Positions 42,343-51,154 of a DNA stretch of 64,000 nucleotides are shown in pieces. The DNA is from Bacillus massilinigeriensis (lineage in GTDB: Bacteria > Bacillota > Bacilli > Bacillales > Cytobacillaceae): the NCBI RefSeq assembly GCF_900117315.1, contig NZ_LT630337.1, positions 3,816,348 through 3,880,347 on the forward strand, in the 5' to 3' direction. Every line of letters begins with the position of its first letter. Position 1 is the first letter of the stretch. Under the pieces are notes generated by a model. That model did not search any database. It was not told where the DNA came from and saw only the letters and a program-made list of their open reading frames with translations. Made by a program: the position numbers and the translations under genes.

Positions 42343-45271
42343 AACAAGAACTTTGAAAGTGAATATACAACCACTAAAGGATCGATATTTAATAACCGCT
42401 CAAAATAGCAAGGATCAATATCTCGAGCCAACCTCATGGAAGTATCTCCTATTTTCCCGTCATGAGGAAAGCTTTTACGGCACGATGCTGACCGATGCAG
42501 AGGTAAACGGGATTCGCGGGGTTACGACAAATGGCTGGCAGCTTGTCACGATGCTTGCCAAGGAGGATTTCAATCCATTTATCCATTGGAGCTGGGATGA
42601 AAATTCGCATATCTGTTTGTCTGCTGCCCATTCCATATATGATGCGATTTTAGAAAAGGAATGGCTCCCTGACTTTCATGCTTGGGAGGAGAGCGAATTT
42701 CGCTGGGCCCTGCCAGAGAGCGTTCAGCAGGAATTCGGCCCCTCCTTCTGGGAGCAGACGATTGAGGCATCTGATGGCGAGGCGATTCCGGTCCAAAGCT
42801 TTGTCCATGAATGGTTCCATCACTCTCTAAATTCCTATTTGGAGAAAAATCAGGATTTGCGAGAGCATTTTGGCGATAAAATTAAGGCTTTACAGCAACA
42901 GCAAATTCCACCGGCTACTTTGGCTGCTTATTTTGATGAGGAAACCTGGTCGGAGTGGCTTGGGTTGAAGGCCTCTGATGTACCATTTACGATTGGACTT
43001 CGATTGGTGGAACCGGAGGATGTGGATGGCAGCTGGGATTTGGGGATTTTTTTACGAGGAAAAGAAGAGCCTGGCTTAGTGGTCGATGCTGGGGATGATT
43101 CAAATATGCCGGCTGGTTGGTTGGATGATCTTGACGTTGTTGACCGTGAGCAGGAGCGCTGGATTCGCCTCTTCCCTTGGCTTCGTGGCCACCGAGGAAT
43201 TTCTTCGGAGCTGACGGAGAATGAAGCCTGGGAGTTTTTGACGGATTCCAGTGAAATTTTGCTTGCCCTAGGTGTGGAGATTCTCCTTCCATCTTGGTGG
43301 CAGGCGATGAAGAGCGCAAGTTTGAAAATGAAGGCTCGTGTTAAGGGGACTGGCGCCAGTCACCGCCCGTCTTTCGTTGGACTTCAGGCGGTGCTTGATT
43401 ATGACTGGCGTTTTTCAATGAATGGTGTGGAGTTATCGGAGGATGAGTTCTCCCAGCTCGTCGAGGAAAAGCGTCGGCTTGTGTTTATACGAGGGCGTTG
43501 GATTAAGCTGGATCCAGGGTTTGTGCGGCAAATACAGGATTTAATGAAGCAAGCGGAAAAAGAAGGGCTTCACGTTCGTGATTTGATTGCACAGGAGCTG
43601 ATGAATGACGGTGATGCCGAGGTTGATCCTCTTGATGATCCAAAGGCCTTTGCGAAGATTCAAATTGAGATGAACCGCTCGTGGAAGAAGATGATTTCTC
43701 AGCTCCAGGATATTAAGACGATTCCTTTGGAGCCTGTACCTTCTGGATTTTGTGGGGAGCTTAGGCCGTACCAGGTTCTTGGGATGAGCTGGATGCTGTT
43801 TTTGAGGAAGTATGGATTTGGCGCGGTTTTGGCTGATGATATGGGGCTTGGGAAGACGATTCAGTTGATTTCTTATTTGTTGTCGGTGAAGGAGAATGGT
43901 GAGCGTTCTGGTAAGGGGACTGGGACCGGGGATGGCGATGTTGCTGTTGCTAGTTCTGACGATAGTTCTGGACCAGATGCAGTTGCCAGCTCTTCCAGAG
44001 ATTCCGGTGCTGGGCCAGCGTTGATTATTTGCCCAACCTCTGTACTCGGCAACTGGCAAAAGGAAATCGAGCGTTTCGCTCCGTCCATGAACGTGTATCT
44101 CCACTATGGTTCGAATCGTTTGAAGGGTGAGGAATTTGCCCGGATTGCTGGAGCTGCGGATGTGGTTCTCACCTCCTATGGGTTAAGTCACCTCGATTTT
44201 ACCGAATTCGAGTCATTGACATGGGGAACGATTACAATTGATGAAGCGCAAAATATTAAGAATGCCAATACGAAGCAGTCTCGTGCGGTAAGGAAGCTGC
44301 GTGGTCAGCATCATATCGCCTTAACCGGGACCCCGATGGAAAACCGCTTATCTGAGCTTTGGTCGATTTTTGATTTTACCAATCATGGCTATTTAGGTGG
44401 ACTGACCCATTTTCAAAAACGCTTTGTTTTGCCCATCGAAAAGGATGACGATAAAGCCAAGATTCAAGAGCTGCAAGCCCTCATTCGCCCATTTTTACTA
44501 AGGCGGTCGAAGAAGGATGAAGAGGTTGCCTTGAATTTGCCGGATAAGCTCGAGCAAAAGGAATACTGCCCGTTAACGGTTGAGCAGGCCTCCCTTTATG
44601 AGCAGCTTGTTCGCGATACGTTTGATAGTATTGAAAAACTGTCTGGCTTTGAAAGAAAGGGTTTGATCCTGCAGATGCTTAGCCGCTTGAAACAGCTCTG
44701 CAACCACCCTGCCCTTTATTTGAAGGAGCCGAAGCCTCATGGGGTTCTGGAACGCTCAAGCAAGCTGGAGAAATTAAATGAACTAGTCGAGGTTGTTCTT
44801 GGCCAAAAGGAAAGCTGTTTAATTTTTACCCAGTATATCGAAATGGGCAATATGATTAAGAAGGTTTTAGAAAAAAATTACGGGATTGAGGTTCCGTTTC
44901 TAAATGGGAGTGTACCAAAGAGTCAGCGTGACACAATGATTGCCTCCTTCCAAAACCGTGAGTTTCCTGTTTTTATTTTATCGTTGAAGGCTGGAGGAAC
45001 GGGTCTGAATTTGACCGCCGCCAATCATGTTATCCACTATGACCGTTGGTGGAATCCGGCCGTTGAGAATCAGGCAACTGACCGCGCCTACCGGATTGGG
45101 CAGAGCCGATTCGTTCACGTGCATAAATTTATTTCTACTGGAACGTTAGAGGAAAAAATTGATGCCATGCTCGAGAAGAAGCAGTCGCTGAATGATCAGA
45201 TTATCCAGAACGATCATTGGATTACCGAGCTGTCGACAGATGATTTGCGGGATTTGGTGTTGTTGAGTTGA
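42335..45271 (+). CDS. ywqA: SNF2-family helicase/ATPase (YwqA-like)
   Basis: A 978-residue Swi2/Snf2 ATPase. An N-terminal SNF2-associated region (about 1-470) precedes motif I (LADDMGLGKTIQL), motif Ia (LIICPTSVLGNWQKE), motif II (TIDEAQNIKN), motif III (LTGTPMENRLSELWSI), motif IV region (LIFTQYIEMG), motif V (LKAGGTGLNLTAA) and motif VI (DRAYRIGQ). Between motifs I and Ia there is a ~35-residue low-complexity Gly/Ser/Asp insertion (GKGTGTGDGDVAVASSDDSS...), absent from typical relatives. Translationally coupled to ywqB. A perfect terminator follows at 45283. Confidence 0.93.
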   Translation: MLKTRTLKVNIQPLKDRYLITAQNSKDQYLEPTSWKYLLFSRHEESFYGTMLTDAEVNGIRGVTTNGWQLVTMLAKEDFNPFIHWSWDENSHICLSAAHSIYDAILEKEWLPDFHAWEESEFRWALPESVQQEFGPSFWEQTIEASDGEAIPVQSFVHEWFHHSLNSYLEKNQDLREHFGDKIKALQQQQIPPATLAAYFDEETWSEWLGLKASDVPFTIGLRLVEPEDVDGSWDLGIFLRGKEEPGLVVDAGDDSNMPAGWLDDLDVVDREQERWIRLFPWLRGHRGISSELTENEAWEFLTDSSEILLALGVEILLPSWWQAMKSASLKMKARVKGTGASHRPSFVGLQAVLDYDWRFSMNGVELSEDEFSQLVEEKRRLVFIRGRWIKLDPGFVRQIQDLMKQAEKEGLHVRDLIAQELMNDGDAEVDPLDDPKAFAKIQIEMNRSWKKMISQLQDIKTIPLEPVPSGFCGELRPYQVLGMSWMLFLRKYGFGAVLADDMGLGKTIQLISYLLSVKENGERSGKGTGTGDGDVAVASSDDSSGPDAVASSSRDSGAGPALIICPTSVLGNWQKEIERFAPSMNVYLHYGSNRLKGEEFARIAGAADVVLTSYGLSHLDFTEFESLTWGTITIDEAQNIKNANTKQSRAVRKLRGQHHIALTGTPMENRLSELWSIFDFTNHGYLGGLTHFQKRFVLPIEKDDDKAKIQELQALIRPFLLRRSKKDEEVALNLPDKLEQKEYCPLTVEQASLYEQLVRDTFDSIEKLSGFERKGLILQMLSRLKQLCNHPALYLKEPKPHGVLERSSKLEKLNELVEVVLGQKESCLIFTQYIEMGNMIKKVLEKNYGIEVPFLNGSVPKSQRDTMIASFQNREFPVFILSLKAGGTGLNLTAANHVIHYDRWWNPAVENQATDRAYRIGQSRFVHVHKFISTGTLEEKIDAMLEKKQSLNDQIIQNDHWITELSTDDLRDLVLLS

Positions 45272-45282
45272 TTTTTGGTGGA

Positions 45283-45320
45283 GAGGAATGTCGGGTCGGA
45301 TGTGGACATTCCTCTTTTTT
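45283..45320 (+). terminator. Terminator of the ywqBA operon
   Basis: Perfect 10-bp stem GAGGAATGTC / GACATTCCTC followed by TTTTTT. Confidence 0.92.
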
Positions 45321-45328
45321 GTATAATG

Positions 45329-45360
45329 AAAAAGGAACCAGCAATCACTGGCTCCTTTTA
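45329..45360 (-). terminator. Terminator of the 141-aa gene
   Basis: AAAAGGA-CCAG...CTGG-TCCTTTT type stem with A/T tracts on both sides, just beyond the stop codon at 45371; may work in both directions. Confidence 0.8.
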
Positions 45361-45370
45361 ATATTGTTAA

Positions 45371-45796
45371 TTATACTCGCGTTCGACATGTCGGCGAGGG
45401 TTCTTTGATTTTCCCACCAAAGGGCGTGTTCGGCTTTTGGGTCATAAACATTACTTTGTCGTCCTTTTTCACCATGAAGTAGGAAAGTAGTCGAAAGGCT
45501 TTTGCATTGGAAGGTTCCGTTTCTTGTACGGTAATTGTTCTAGCAGGTAAATCAATAATCATGTCTAGTTTTCTCTGAATTTTCTTGTCCTTATAAAGAA
45601 ATGTGAGTGAAGTAATTGGTCCAAGAGGTAGAATTTGATACTGCTTCTGCTGTTTCAGAGGCGGTTTGAGTACTTGCAGGGCATCATAGAATGTTGGTCT
45701 TTCATGGATTTCTATTTGACTATTATTTTGTTGGTCACTGATGCAAAGTAAACATAGCTCCCTCTCCATATGAGAGAAGACTTCTAAGCTTTCCAT
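45371..45796 (-). CDS. Hypothetical protein
   Basis: A 141-residue soluble protein, MESLEVFSHMERELCLLCISDQQNN..., with beta-rich centre (QILPLGPITSLTFLYKDKK) and a C-terminal tail ending PTCRTRV. Good ribosome site (TAGGAGAGATGG). No motif recognised. Convergent with ywqA and divergent from the Xre regulator at 45985. Confidence 0.55.
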   Translation of the reverse strand: MESLEVFSHMERELCLLCISDQQNNSQIEIHERPTFYDALQVLKPPLKQQKQYQILPLGPITSLTFLYKDKKIQRKLDMIIDLPARTITVQETEPSNAKAFRLLSYFMVKKDDKVMFMTQKPNTPFGGKIKEPSPTCRTRV

Positions 45797-45984
45797 CCAC
45801 CATCTCTCCTATTTTTCAAAATAATTTAATCCTACTATTCGACTATTTTTGCTAAATTCCTTCTAAAAATTCCCATGTGCGTGATTTTCACATATATTTA
45901 CGTGCATATTTCACACACTTCGACTTTTTTCCAACGATTGCCGTTAAGTTTAACCTTAAGACTACATAACGGTGGTGCAATGGA

Positions 45985-46392
45985 ATGGCTTTGTCGGATA
46001 AGCTAAGATCGCTTCGGGATAAACATAATTGGTCTCAGAAATTTGTTGCAAATTTAATGAAGGTCGACAGAACAACGCTCAGCCGATATGAAACGGGAAA
46101 ATCGGTACCAAACTATCAAACTGTTGTCGAGTTGGCCGAAATCTACGGCGTTGATAAAAGCTACCTAGTGAATGAGTTGGACCCTAATGACATACCTTCT
46201 GATTCTAACACGGTTTATACCTTAACAGAGGAAACGGAAAAACTGGAGCTCGATATCATTCAAAAGCTCCTAAAAAGAGAGCCAAACTTGAAAAAGGCCT
46301 TGCTTGAGCTATATACATTGGATGATAAAAGTATTAAGCATGCTGCGGAAGTGTTGGGTGCGTTTGTTAGGGGGATTAAGCAGAATCGGTAG
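45985..46392 (+). CDS. Xre-family transcriptional regulator
   Basis: A 135-residue protein with an N-terminal Cro/C1 helix-turn-helix (about 4-60: LRDKHNWSQKFVANLMKVDRTTLSRYETGKSVPNYQTVVELAEIYGV) and a helical C-terminal dimerisation region (about 80-132). Upstream, 45945-45960 contains the inverted repeat TTAAG-N6-CTTAA, a possible operator for autoregulation, and a purine-rich GGTGGTG site. Single gene with its own terminator. Targets unknown. Confidence 0.85.
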   Translation: MALSDKLRSLRDKHNWSQKFVANLMKVDRTTLSRYETGKSVPNYQTVVELAEIYGVDKSYLVNELDPNDIPSDSNTVYTLTEETEKLELDIIQKLLKREPNLKKALLELYTLDDKSIKHAAEVLGAFVRGIKQNR

Positions 46393-46438
46393 TTGGACAA
46401 GTGGGCGGTTGGATTTGTGGTTTTTTTGGATATTTTTT

Positions 46439-46470
46439 TGCAGGCATCTATTAAAGTGCCTGTTTTTTTT
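46439..46470 (+). terminator. Rho-independent terminator after the Xre gene
   Basis: CAGGCA-TCTATTAAAG-TGCCTG followed by eight T. Confidence 0.9.
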
Positions 46471-46471
46471 G

Positions 46472-46722
46472 TTAGGCTGTGTTAAAGTTCATTGTTGATA
46501 TTAAGACGTGTTGATTGGAGTGGAAGGCGCGAAGACTCCTCTAAAAATGCTAAAGTATTTTTATCGTGCGGAGTTTTATCAATGAAGCGATTTCAATGTC
46601 CTGCGGGAAAACGGGGCAGGGGAGACCCCGCAGGAGCGTTAGCTAGAGGTAAGCTCCCCGTCACGCTCGCGAACCGCTCACGCCTGGAACGGAAATCAAC
46701 ATTCAAGTTTAACAGAACCTTA
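46472..46722. mobile_element. MITE with 27-bp terminal inverted repeats
   Basis: Left end TTAGGCTGTGTTAAAGTTCA, right end (inverted) TAAGGTTCTGTTAAACTTGA; the two 27-bp ends agree at most positions. The interior holds the GC-rich motif common in Bacillus genomes (GATTGGAGTGGAAGGCGCGA, GACTCCT, CCTGCGGGAAAACGGGGCAG, GACCCCGCAGGAGC). No coding capacity. The remaining gap to 46933 shows nothing else. Confidence 0.75.
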
Positions 46723-46933
46723 AGTTAAAAAAATATACAAAAAAAAATCCCGGCATTTGATCAACCGGAAGAAATGGGGGAAGGTATGAGGATGTCATTG
46801 ATTCTCTCTAATGGGGGAATGAGTTTTTGAATGAGTGATTTTCATGGCAATTTGAAAGTGAATATTCAAATTTTCCCCACCAGCTCCTTTATTATTTTTT
46901 CATAAGAAGCCTCCATTATACGAAGGGTCCTTT

Positions 46934-47167
46934 TTACTGAAATTGTTTGAGGGCTTCTCGTTTTATTAACTGTCGGTTTGAGGTGGTGATTACTGTATAG
47001 CGTTGTTTCCTGGGGGAGTTCAATTGTATAGATTGGAGAATGATAAATTCGAGCTGGCTAACCCTTTTGCTAAGTTCAACTACCTTTTCATTCGATTTCC
47101 CTAGCATTTTGATTAGATGCTCGATTAATAGCTCAATACTTGTTTCGAGATTCTTTTTTTCGTCCAT
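46934..47167 (-). CDS. Small coiled-coil protein of unknown function
   Basis: A 77-residue protein, MDEKKNLETSIELLIEHLIKMLGKSNEKVVELSKRVSQLEF..., with a long amphipathic helix and basic C-terminus. The frame continues upstream through the 52-bp tandem array, but ATG 47167 has a strong site (AAGGAGGTTTTTTAAG) and is the likely start. No known family. Confidence 0.6.
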   Translation of the reverse strand: MDEKKNLETSIELLIEHLIKMLGKSNEKVVELSKRVSQLEFIILQSIQLNSPRKQRYTVITTSNRQLIKREALKQFQ

Positions 47168-47225
47168 CTTAAAAAACCTCCTTATCATAGAAACCTGTTG
47201 AGATTTTGGAATAGGTAACATTTTC

Positions 47226-47812
47226 AATTGAAAGTGTCTTTCATTACGGTTATGAATGACAAATACTGGTTGCAATCCAATTAATGTGGCTTTCATCACG
47301 GGTATGAAGGACAAATACTGGTTGCGATCCAATTAATGTGGCTTTCATCACGCTTATGAAGGACAAATACTGGTTGCAATCCAATTAATGTGGCTTTCAT
47401 AAAGGCTATGAAGGACAAAACTTAGTTGGGAACCAATTAAAGTGTCTCTCATCGCGGTTATGAAGGACAAATACTGGTTGCAATCCAATTAAAATGGCTT
47501 TCATCACGCCTATGAAGGACAAATACTGGTTGCGATCCAATTAATGTGGCTTTCATCAAGGCTATGAAGGACAAAACTTAGTTGGGAACCAATTAAAGTG
47601 GCTCTCATCACGGGTATGAAGGACAAATACTGGTTGCGATCCAATTAAAGTGTCTCTCATCATGGTTATGAAGGACAAATACTGGTTGCAATCCAATTAA
47701 AGTGTCTCTCATCATGGTTATGAAGGACAAATACTGGTTGCAATCCAATTAAAGTGTCTCTCATCATGGTTATGAAGGACAAAACCCGGTGGTAAACCTA
47801 TTCATGTGATTC
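47226..47812. repeat. 52-bp tandem array, 11 units
   Basis: ATGAAGGAC (ATGAATGAC in the first unit) recurs at 47252, 47304, 47356, 47408, 47460, 47512, 47564, 47616, 47668, 47720 and 47772, exactly 52 bp apart. Each unit has a small hairpin CTTTCAT...ATGAAGG and CTGGTTGCAATCCAATTAA; two sequence subtypes alternate irregularly (ACTTAGTTGGGAACC in units 4 and 7). Located downstream of ssbB and upstream of the 77-aa gene. Not coding. Confidence 0.95.
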
Positions 47813-47845
47813 CTCACAAATAGAAAACCTCCTTCCCTTGATTGT

Positions 47846-48211
47846 TCATGATAAAACCACATCCTTTTTCATTTCCTCCTTCGTATCCGCCTTTTTCGGG
47901 TCTAAAAAGCGAATGGATTCAGCAATCACCTCCGTTACATAAATCCTTTTCTGGTCTTGATTTTCATAGGACCTCGTTTGAATTCTTCCGGTAATCCCGA
48001 TTAGGGAGCCCTTCTTGCAGTACAAGGCTGTGTTCTCAGCATTTTTCCTCCATAGGGTACATTGCACAAAATCAGCATCGATTTCTCCCCTTTGGTTGCG
48101 GTAATGCCTGTTTACAGCGATTGTTACATTGACCACTGAGGTCCCTTCCAAGGTAATTTTTAGCTCGGGATCCTTCGTCATTCGCCCCACTAATGTTACT
48201 TGATTAATCAT
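47846..48211 (-). CDS. ssbB: Single-stranded DNA-binding protein SsbB
   Basis: A 121-residue OB-fold protein: MINQVTLVGRMTKDPELKITLEG...VVNVTIAVNRHYRNQRGEIDADFVQCTLWRKNAENTALYCKKGSLIGITGRIQTRSYENQDQKRIYVTEV, without the acidic C-terminal tail of SsbA, which makes it the SsbB/YwpH type used in competence in B. subtilis. AAAGGAGAGG precedes the ATG. Neighbouring ywqBA, ywpF and fabZ preserve the B. subtilis gene order. A ComK box was not identified. Confidence 0.9.
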   Translation of the reverse strand: MINQVTLVGRMTKDPELKITLEGTSVVNVTIAVNRHYRNQRGEIDADFVQCTLWRKNAENTALYCKKGSLIGITGRIQTRSYENQDQKRIYVTEVIAESIRFLDPKKADTKEEMKKDVVLS

Positions 48212-48435
48212 ATCCTCTCTCCTTTCAAAATGGGGATGGGACTATCATAAACCTAGGGACACTGATAGGTAAAATGGTGAAAATTCAATTTTGGGGTCAT
48301 TTTTTATTTAAAAATTGAATTTTGAGGTAGCAAAGTGGGTTTTTATTTTAAAAAAAGTGGAGGAACTTTCAATTTTGCAAAATTCTACAGGTTTTGTTCG
48401 ACAATTTTTGACAAATTCGCATTCCTTTTGTTCTA

Positions 48436-48444
48436 TGTTATAAT
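48436..48444 (+). promoter_or_regulatory. Extended -10 promoter candidate for ywpF
   Basis: TGTTATAAT about 40 bp before the ywpF start, same element as at 40654. TTGACA at 48408 is too far upstream (25-bp spacer) to be its -35. Confidence 0.5.
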
Positions 48445-48483
48445 TAAGAAATTAATGGAAGTTGATGAACGGGAGGAAAATAG

Positions 48484-48912
48484 GTGAAAACATTTAAATT
48501 AGTCTCGTTGCAAATTGAAGAGGAAAGCGGATTAAGGGATATACCACTAGATGACGGCCTCATCATCAACAAGGAAGATGAAAGCAATACTTGGTTAATT
48601 GAAGCTTATATTCCAAAGTCCCAAAACGATTATTTTCAGGATATATTAAATCAGGGAAAAATGCTTAACATTCAAGTAATTATCACGAAAAAGGATAATT
48701 TCCCTGCTCCGTTTACAGCAAAAATACATTATGTCAAAGTCTTGGATCAACACATAAGCGTTCTCCTCAAAGGAAACCTCCGGAGAATGAGAAGCGAGTA
48801 TGCAGAATTGTTATTGCAGAATCTTATGGAAAAGGGCTTGCAGGGCGATGATTTGTTAACTGAATTTAAGGAGCAAATGCAATTGAAGCCGAAAGTGTCT
48901 CCTTTAAAGTAA
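48484..48912 (+). CDS. ywpF: YwpF-like protein
   Basis: A 142-residue protein, MKTFKLVSLQIEEESGLRDIPLDDGLIINKEDES..., matching the B. subtilis YwpF family in length, N-terminal pattern and location between ssbB and fabZ. Beta-rich first two thirds, helical C-terminus (LLLQNLMEKGLQGDDLLTEFKEQM). GTG start with GGGAGGAAAATAG. Function unknown. Terminated at 48920-48950. Confidence 0.82.
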   Translation: MKTFKLVSLQIEEESGLRDIPLDDGLIINKEDESNTWLIEAYIPKSQNDYFQDILNQGKMLNIQVIITKKDNFPAPFTAKIHYVKVLDQHISVLLKGNLRRMRSEYAELLLQNLMEKGLQGDDLLTEFKEQMQLKPKVSPLK

Positions 48913-48919
48913 ATGTATA

Positions 48920-48950
48920 GAGGCCTACCTTTGTGGTAAGCCTCTTTTTT
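48920..48950 (+). terminator. Terminator after ywpF
   Basis: GAGGCCTACC...GGTAAGCCTC followed by TTTTTT. Confidence 0.9.
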
Positions 48951-49045
48951 GTATGTTAGGATTTGGGGTTCCTTCTACAGTCTGAGAAGGTTGGGATTTC
49001 TAATAATTGTAAGTTAAACCCAATATATCCCCCAATAATTACCTA

Positions 49046-49408
49046 TTAACGATCTTTATTGTCATTATCGGCAGCATCCTTATTATCCTCAATGACATCC
49101 TCGCCTGGATCATTGTTATCAGATGCTGGATCCCCATCGTTGTCTGTGTTCTGATCATTATCTTCTTTTTGATCCAAGTTGTTATTTACGCCATTATTAT
49201 CGTTGCCGTCAACATCTGCATTATTATCTCCATTATTATTGTTGTCGTTGATATCTCCATCATTATCGACATTATCATTGACATCTGACGGGTTGCCCAC
49301 GTCTACTTGATTTTCTGGCGGTGGATCCTGATCGTCATCTGTTCCACAACCAACCAGTAACATCGTTGAAAGTAGAGAACAACCTAATAACGATAAAAGC
49401 TTTTTCAT
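49046..49408 (-). CDS. Asp/Asn-rich lipoprotein
   Basis: A 120-residue lipoprotein: signal peptide MKKLLSLLGCSLLSTMLLVG with lipobox LLVGC, then an almost purely Asp/Asn/Gly/Glu mature region (DDDQDPPPENQVDVGNPSDV, NDNNNNGDNN, repeated NDxN units). ATG 49408 follows AAAGGAGTC; the frame upstream to 49477 is not needed. The low-complexity acidic tail may bind cations such as Ca2+ or act as a cell-surface spacer. Function unknown. Confidence 0.75.
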   Translation of the reverse strand: MKKLLSLLGCSLLSTMLLVGCGTDDDQDPPPENQVDVGNPSDVNDNVDNDGDINDNNNNGDNNADVDGNDNNGVNNNLDQKEDNDQNTDNDGDPASDNNDPGEDVIEDNKDAADNDNKDR

Positions 49409-49791
49409 TTGTTTAAGACTCCTTTCATTTTGAGAAAATCTGAGGTGACTGAGCGACAGTCGATTGCCCGTGGGCATTAGGATTATACAATGCCCTTAAG
49501 TATTGTGAATTTGTTCTCTCGACTATCCTTAATTTGGCTCGACTTTATTGGTATGTCAGAATTTATGTTTGACCGTCGGGTTGCCGGTGGTCTTTTGTTA
49601 TCATGCCCCATTAAGGTGAATGATTTTCATAGTGTTTGGTGGAAAAAAACGGGTGTAGATGCTCGGGAAGTGGATGAGAATGGGTGGGATTTGCGGATGA
49701 AGAAAGAAGCAAATATTTGGTTATTTGACGTGGGTTTATTCTTATTTGGGGGCGTGATTGTGAAATATAAGGGGAGTTCTGTCTGCTTGAA

Positions 49792-50086
49792 TATGGATAT
49801 CCGCGATTTTTTCGATTTATCCGCGATTTTTGCAATTTATCCGCGGAAATGGTCATTTTATCCGCGATGAGGGTTTTTCGGCTTAACATAAACTTACACG
49901 ATAGAGTATTTTACCTAATTTCCTCCATATTCAAAGTTCATTTTGTGAAATCTAAGAGCATATCCGCCTGCCCAAAAATGGATATCCGCGATTTTTTTGT
50001 TTTATCCGCGATTTTTGGATTATATCCGCGATTTTTGCAATTTATCCGCGGAAATGGTCATTTTATCCGCGATGAGGGTTTTCTGC
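49792..50086. repeat. TTTATCCGCGATTTTT array (two clusters)
   Basis: Cluster 1 (49792-49872) and cluster 2 (49978-50075) both run ATGGATATCCGCGATTTTT ... TTTATCCGCGGAAATGGTCA ... ATCCGCGATGAGGGTTTT, so the block was also duplicated as a whole. Unit period about 19-20 bp. Frames across it are not genes. The 49409-50186 gap otherwise contains no recognised feature. Confidence 0.85.
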
Positions 50087-50186
50087 TTTTCATGAACTAT
50101 CATCACGAAAAGGATTCATGCCAATACAAACTTTCTCCATAAAAAAAGAGCCACCCATTTAAAGCGCAGCTCCCCCTTTTAAGATT

Positions 50187-50429
50187 TTACTGGCCAAACC
50201 CAAAACTAATCTCTGCTTCACAAGCAAGTTCTCCATCTACCGTAGCAACTGCTTTCGCTTTGCCAAAGGATTTGCGGAGTCGTAGCATTTCCACCTCTAA
50301 ACGAAGCTGGTCGCCCGGTTTGACTTGTCTTTTAAAACGGCAATTGTCGATTCCTGCAAAAAAACCAATTTTTCCGCGATATTCTTCTTTGATTAATACC
50401 GATACAGCTCCAACCTGCGCGAGTGCCAT
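50187..50429 (-). pseudogene. fabZ: fabZ C-terminal fragment
   Basis: About 78 codons equivalent to the second half of Fab[72 protein letters not shown], aligning closely with the intact gene at 50607. The N-terminal half with the catalytic His and Glu is missing and no ribosome site precedes the ATG. It is only about 60-65% alike, so this is not a recent duplication of the neighbour; the parent gene was probably replaced. Confidence 0.82.
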
Positions 50430-50606
50430 GGGTTATATGTTGTAGATTAATGTGTTCTTAAGTGTGTTTATTCATTAAATCCAAGGACATTTTACTGTTA
50501 TCAGTATACACTTTCTTATATACACATGCATTTAAAACTTTTAAAAAAATATAAAATGAATATGTAATAAAAAATTATACATAATAAAAAACAAGGAGAT
50601 TGTAGT

Positions 50607-51035
50607 TTAGCTTTGAACAGCAAACATAATTTCAGCTTCCATAGCTGTCTCACCATCTACTTTTGCAACAGCCTTACCTTTTCCGATTCCCCTACGAATT
50701 GATAATAATTCAACTTCCATAATAAGAGTATCACCAGGTCGAACTTGGCGTTTCCATCTGCACTTCTCTACCCCTGCAAAGAAAGCAATCTTACCTGCAT
50801 ACTCTGGCATTGATAGAAGTGCGACCGCACCAGTTTGAGCACATGCTTCTAGAGTTAAGACACCTGGGAAGACAGCGTAATTAGGAAAATGGCCATTAAA
50901 AACTTCCTCGTTCGCTGTAAGATTTTTCTTTCCAATAGCCCGTTTACCCGGTTCTAATTCTTCAATTGAATCTATAAGTAAAAAAGGGTAACGATGTGGA
51001 ATAATTTCTTTAATTTGTTCGATATTAAGTTTCAT
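50607..51035 (-). CDS. fabZ: 3-hydroxyacyl-[ACP] dehydratase FabZ
   Basis: A 142-residue hot-dog-fold enzyme of type II fatty acid synthesis. Catalytic His in [12 protein letters not shown] and catalytic Glu in [31 protein letters not shown] and [19 protein letters not shown] are standard. GGAGGTG precedes ATG 51035. Its position near ywpF/ssbB matches B. subtilis ywpB. An older fabZ fragment lies immediately downstream, hinting that this copy could have been acquired and displaced the original. Confidence 0.93.
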   Translation of the reverse strand: MKLNIEQIKEIIPHRYPFLLIDSIEELEPGKRAIGKKNLTANEEVFNGHFPNYAVFPGVLTLEACAQTGAVALLSMPEYAGKIAFFAGVEKCRWKRQVRPGDTLIMEVELLSIRRGIGKGKAVAKVDGETAMEAEIMFAVQS

Positions 51036-51154
51036 TTTAAAAACACCTCCACTTTTATTCTATCCAATAAAAAACTTTCCATTGCTAATTATATAGTAAC
51101 AGAGCGGTAATTTAAATTCCTTATGGACCTTATTTAGAGAAGGACATGAGAAAC

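Noticed and set aside
43541..44104. 187-codon frame antisense to the SNF2 helicase
   Set aside because: Shadow of the high-GC helicase sequence; helicase motifs are intact on the plus strand.
47168..47332. N-terminal extension of the 77-aa protein
   Set aside because: Encoded by the 52-bp array; a strong ribosome site supports the ATG at 47167.
47226..47812. Regular repeats suggestive of a CRISPR array
   Set aside because: The whole 52-bp unit is repeated without unique spacers and no cas genes are in the window; it is a plain tandem array.
49490..49870. 126-codon plus-strand frame
   Set aside because: Ends inside the CCGCG array, lacks a ribosome site and protein-like composition.
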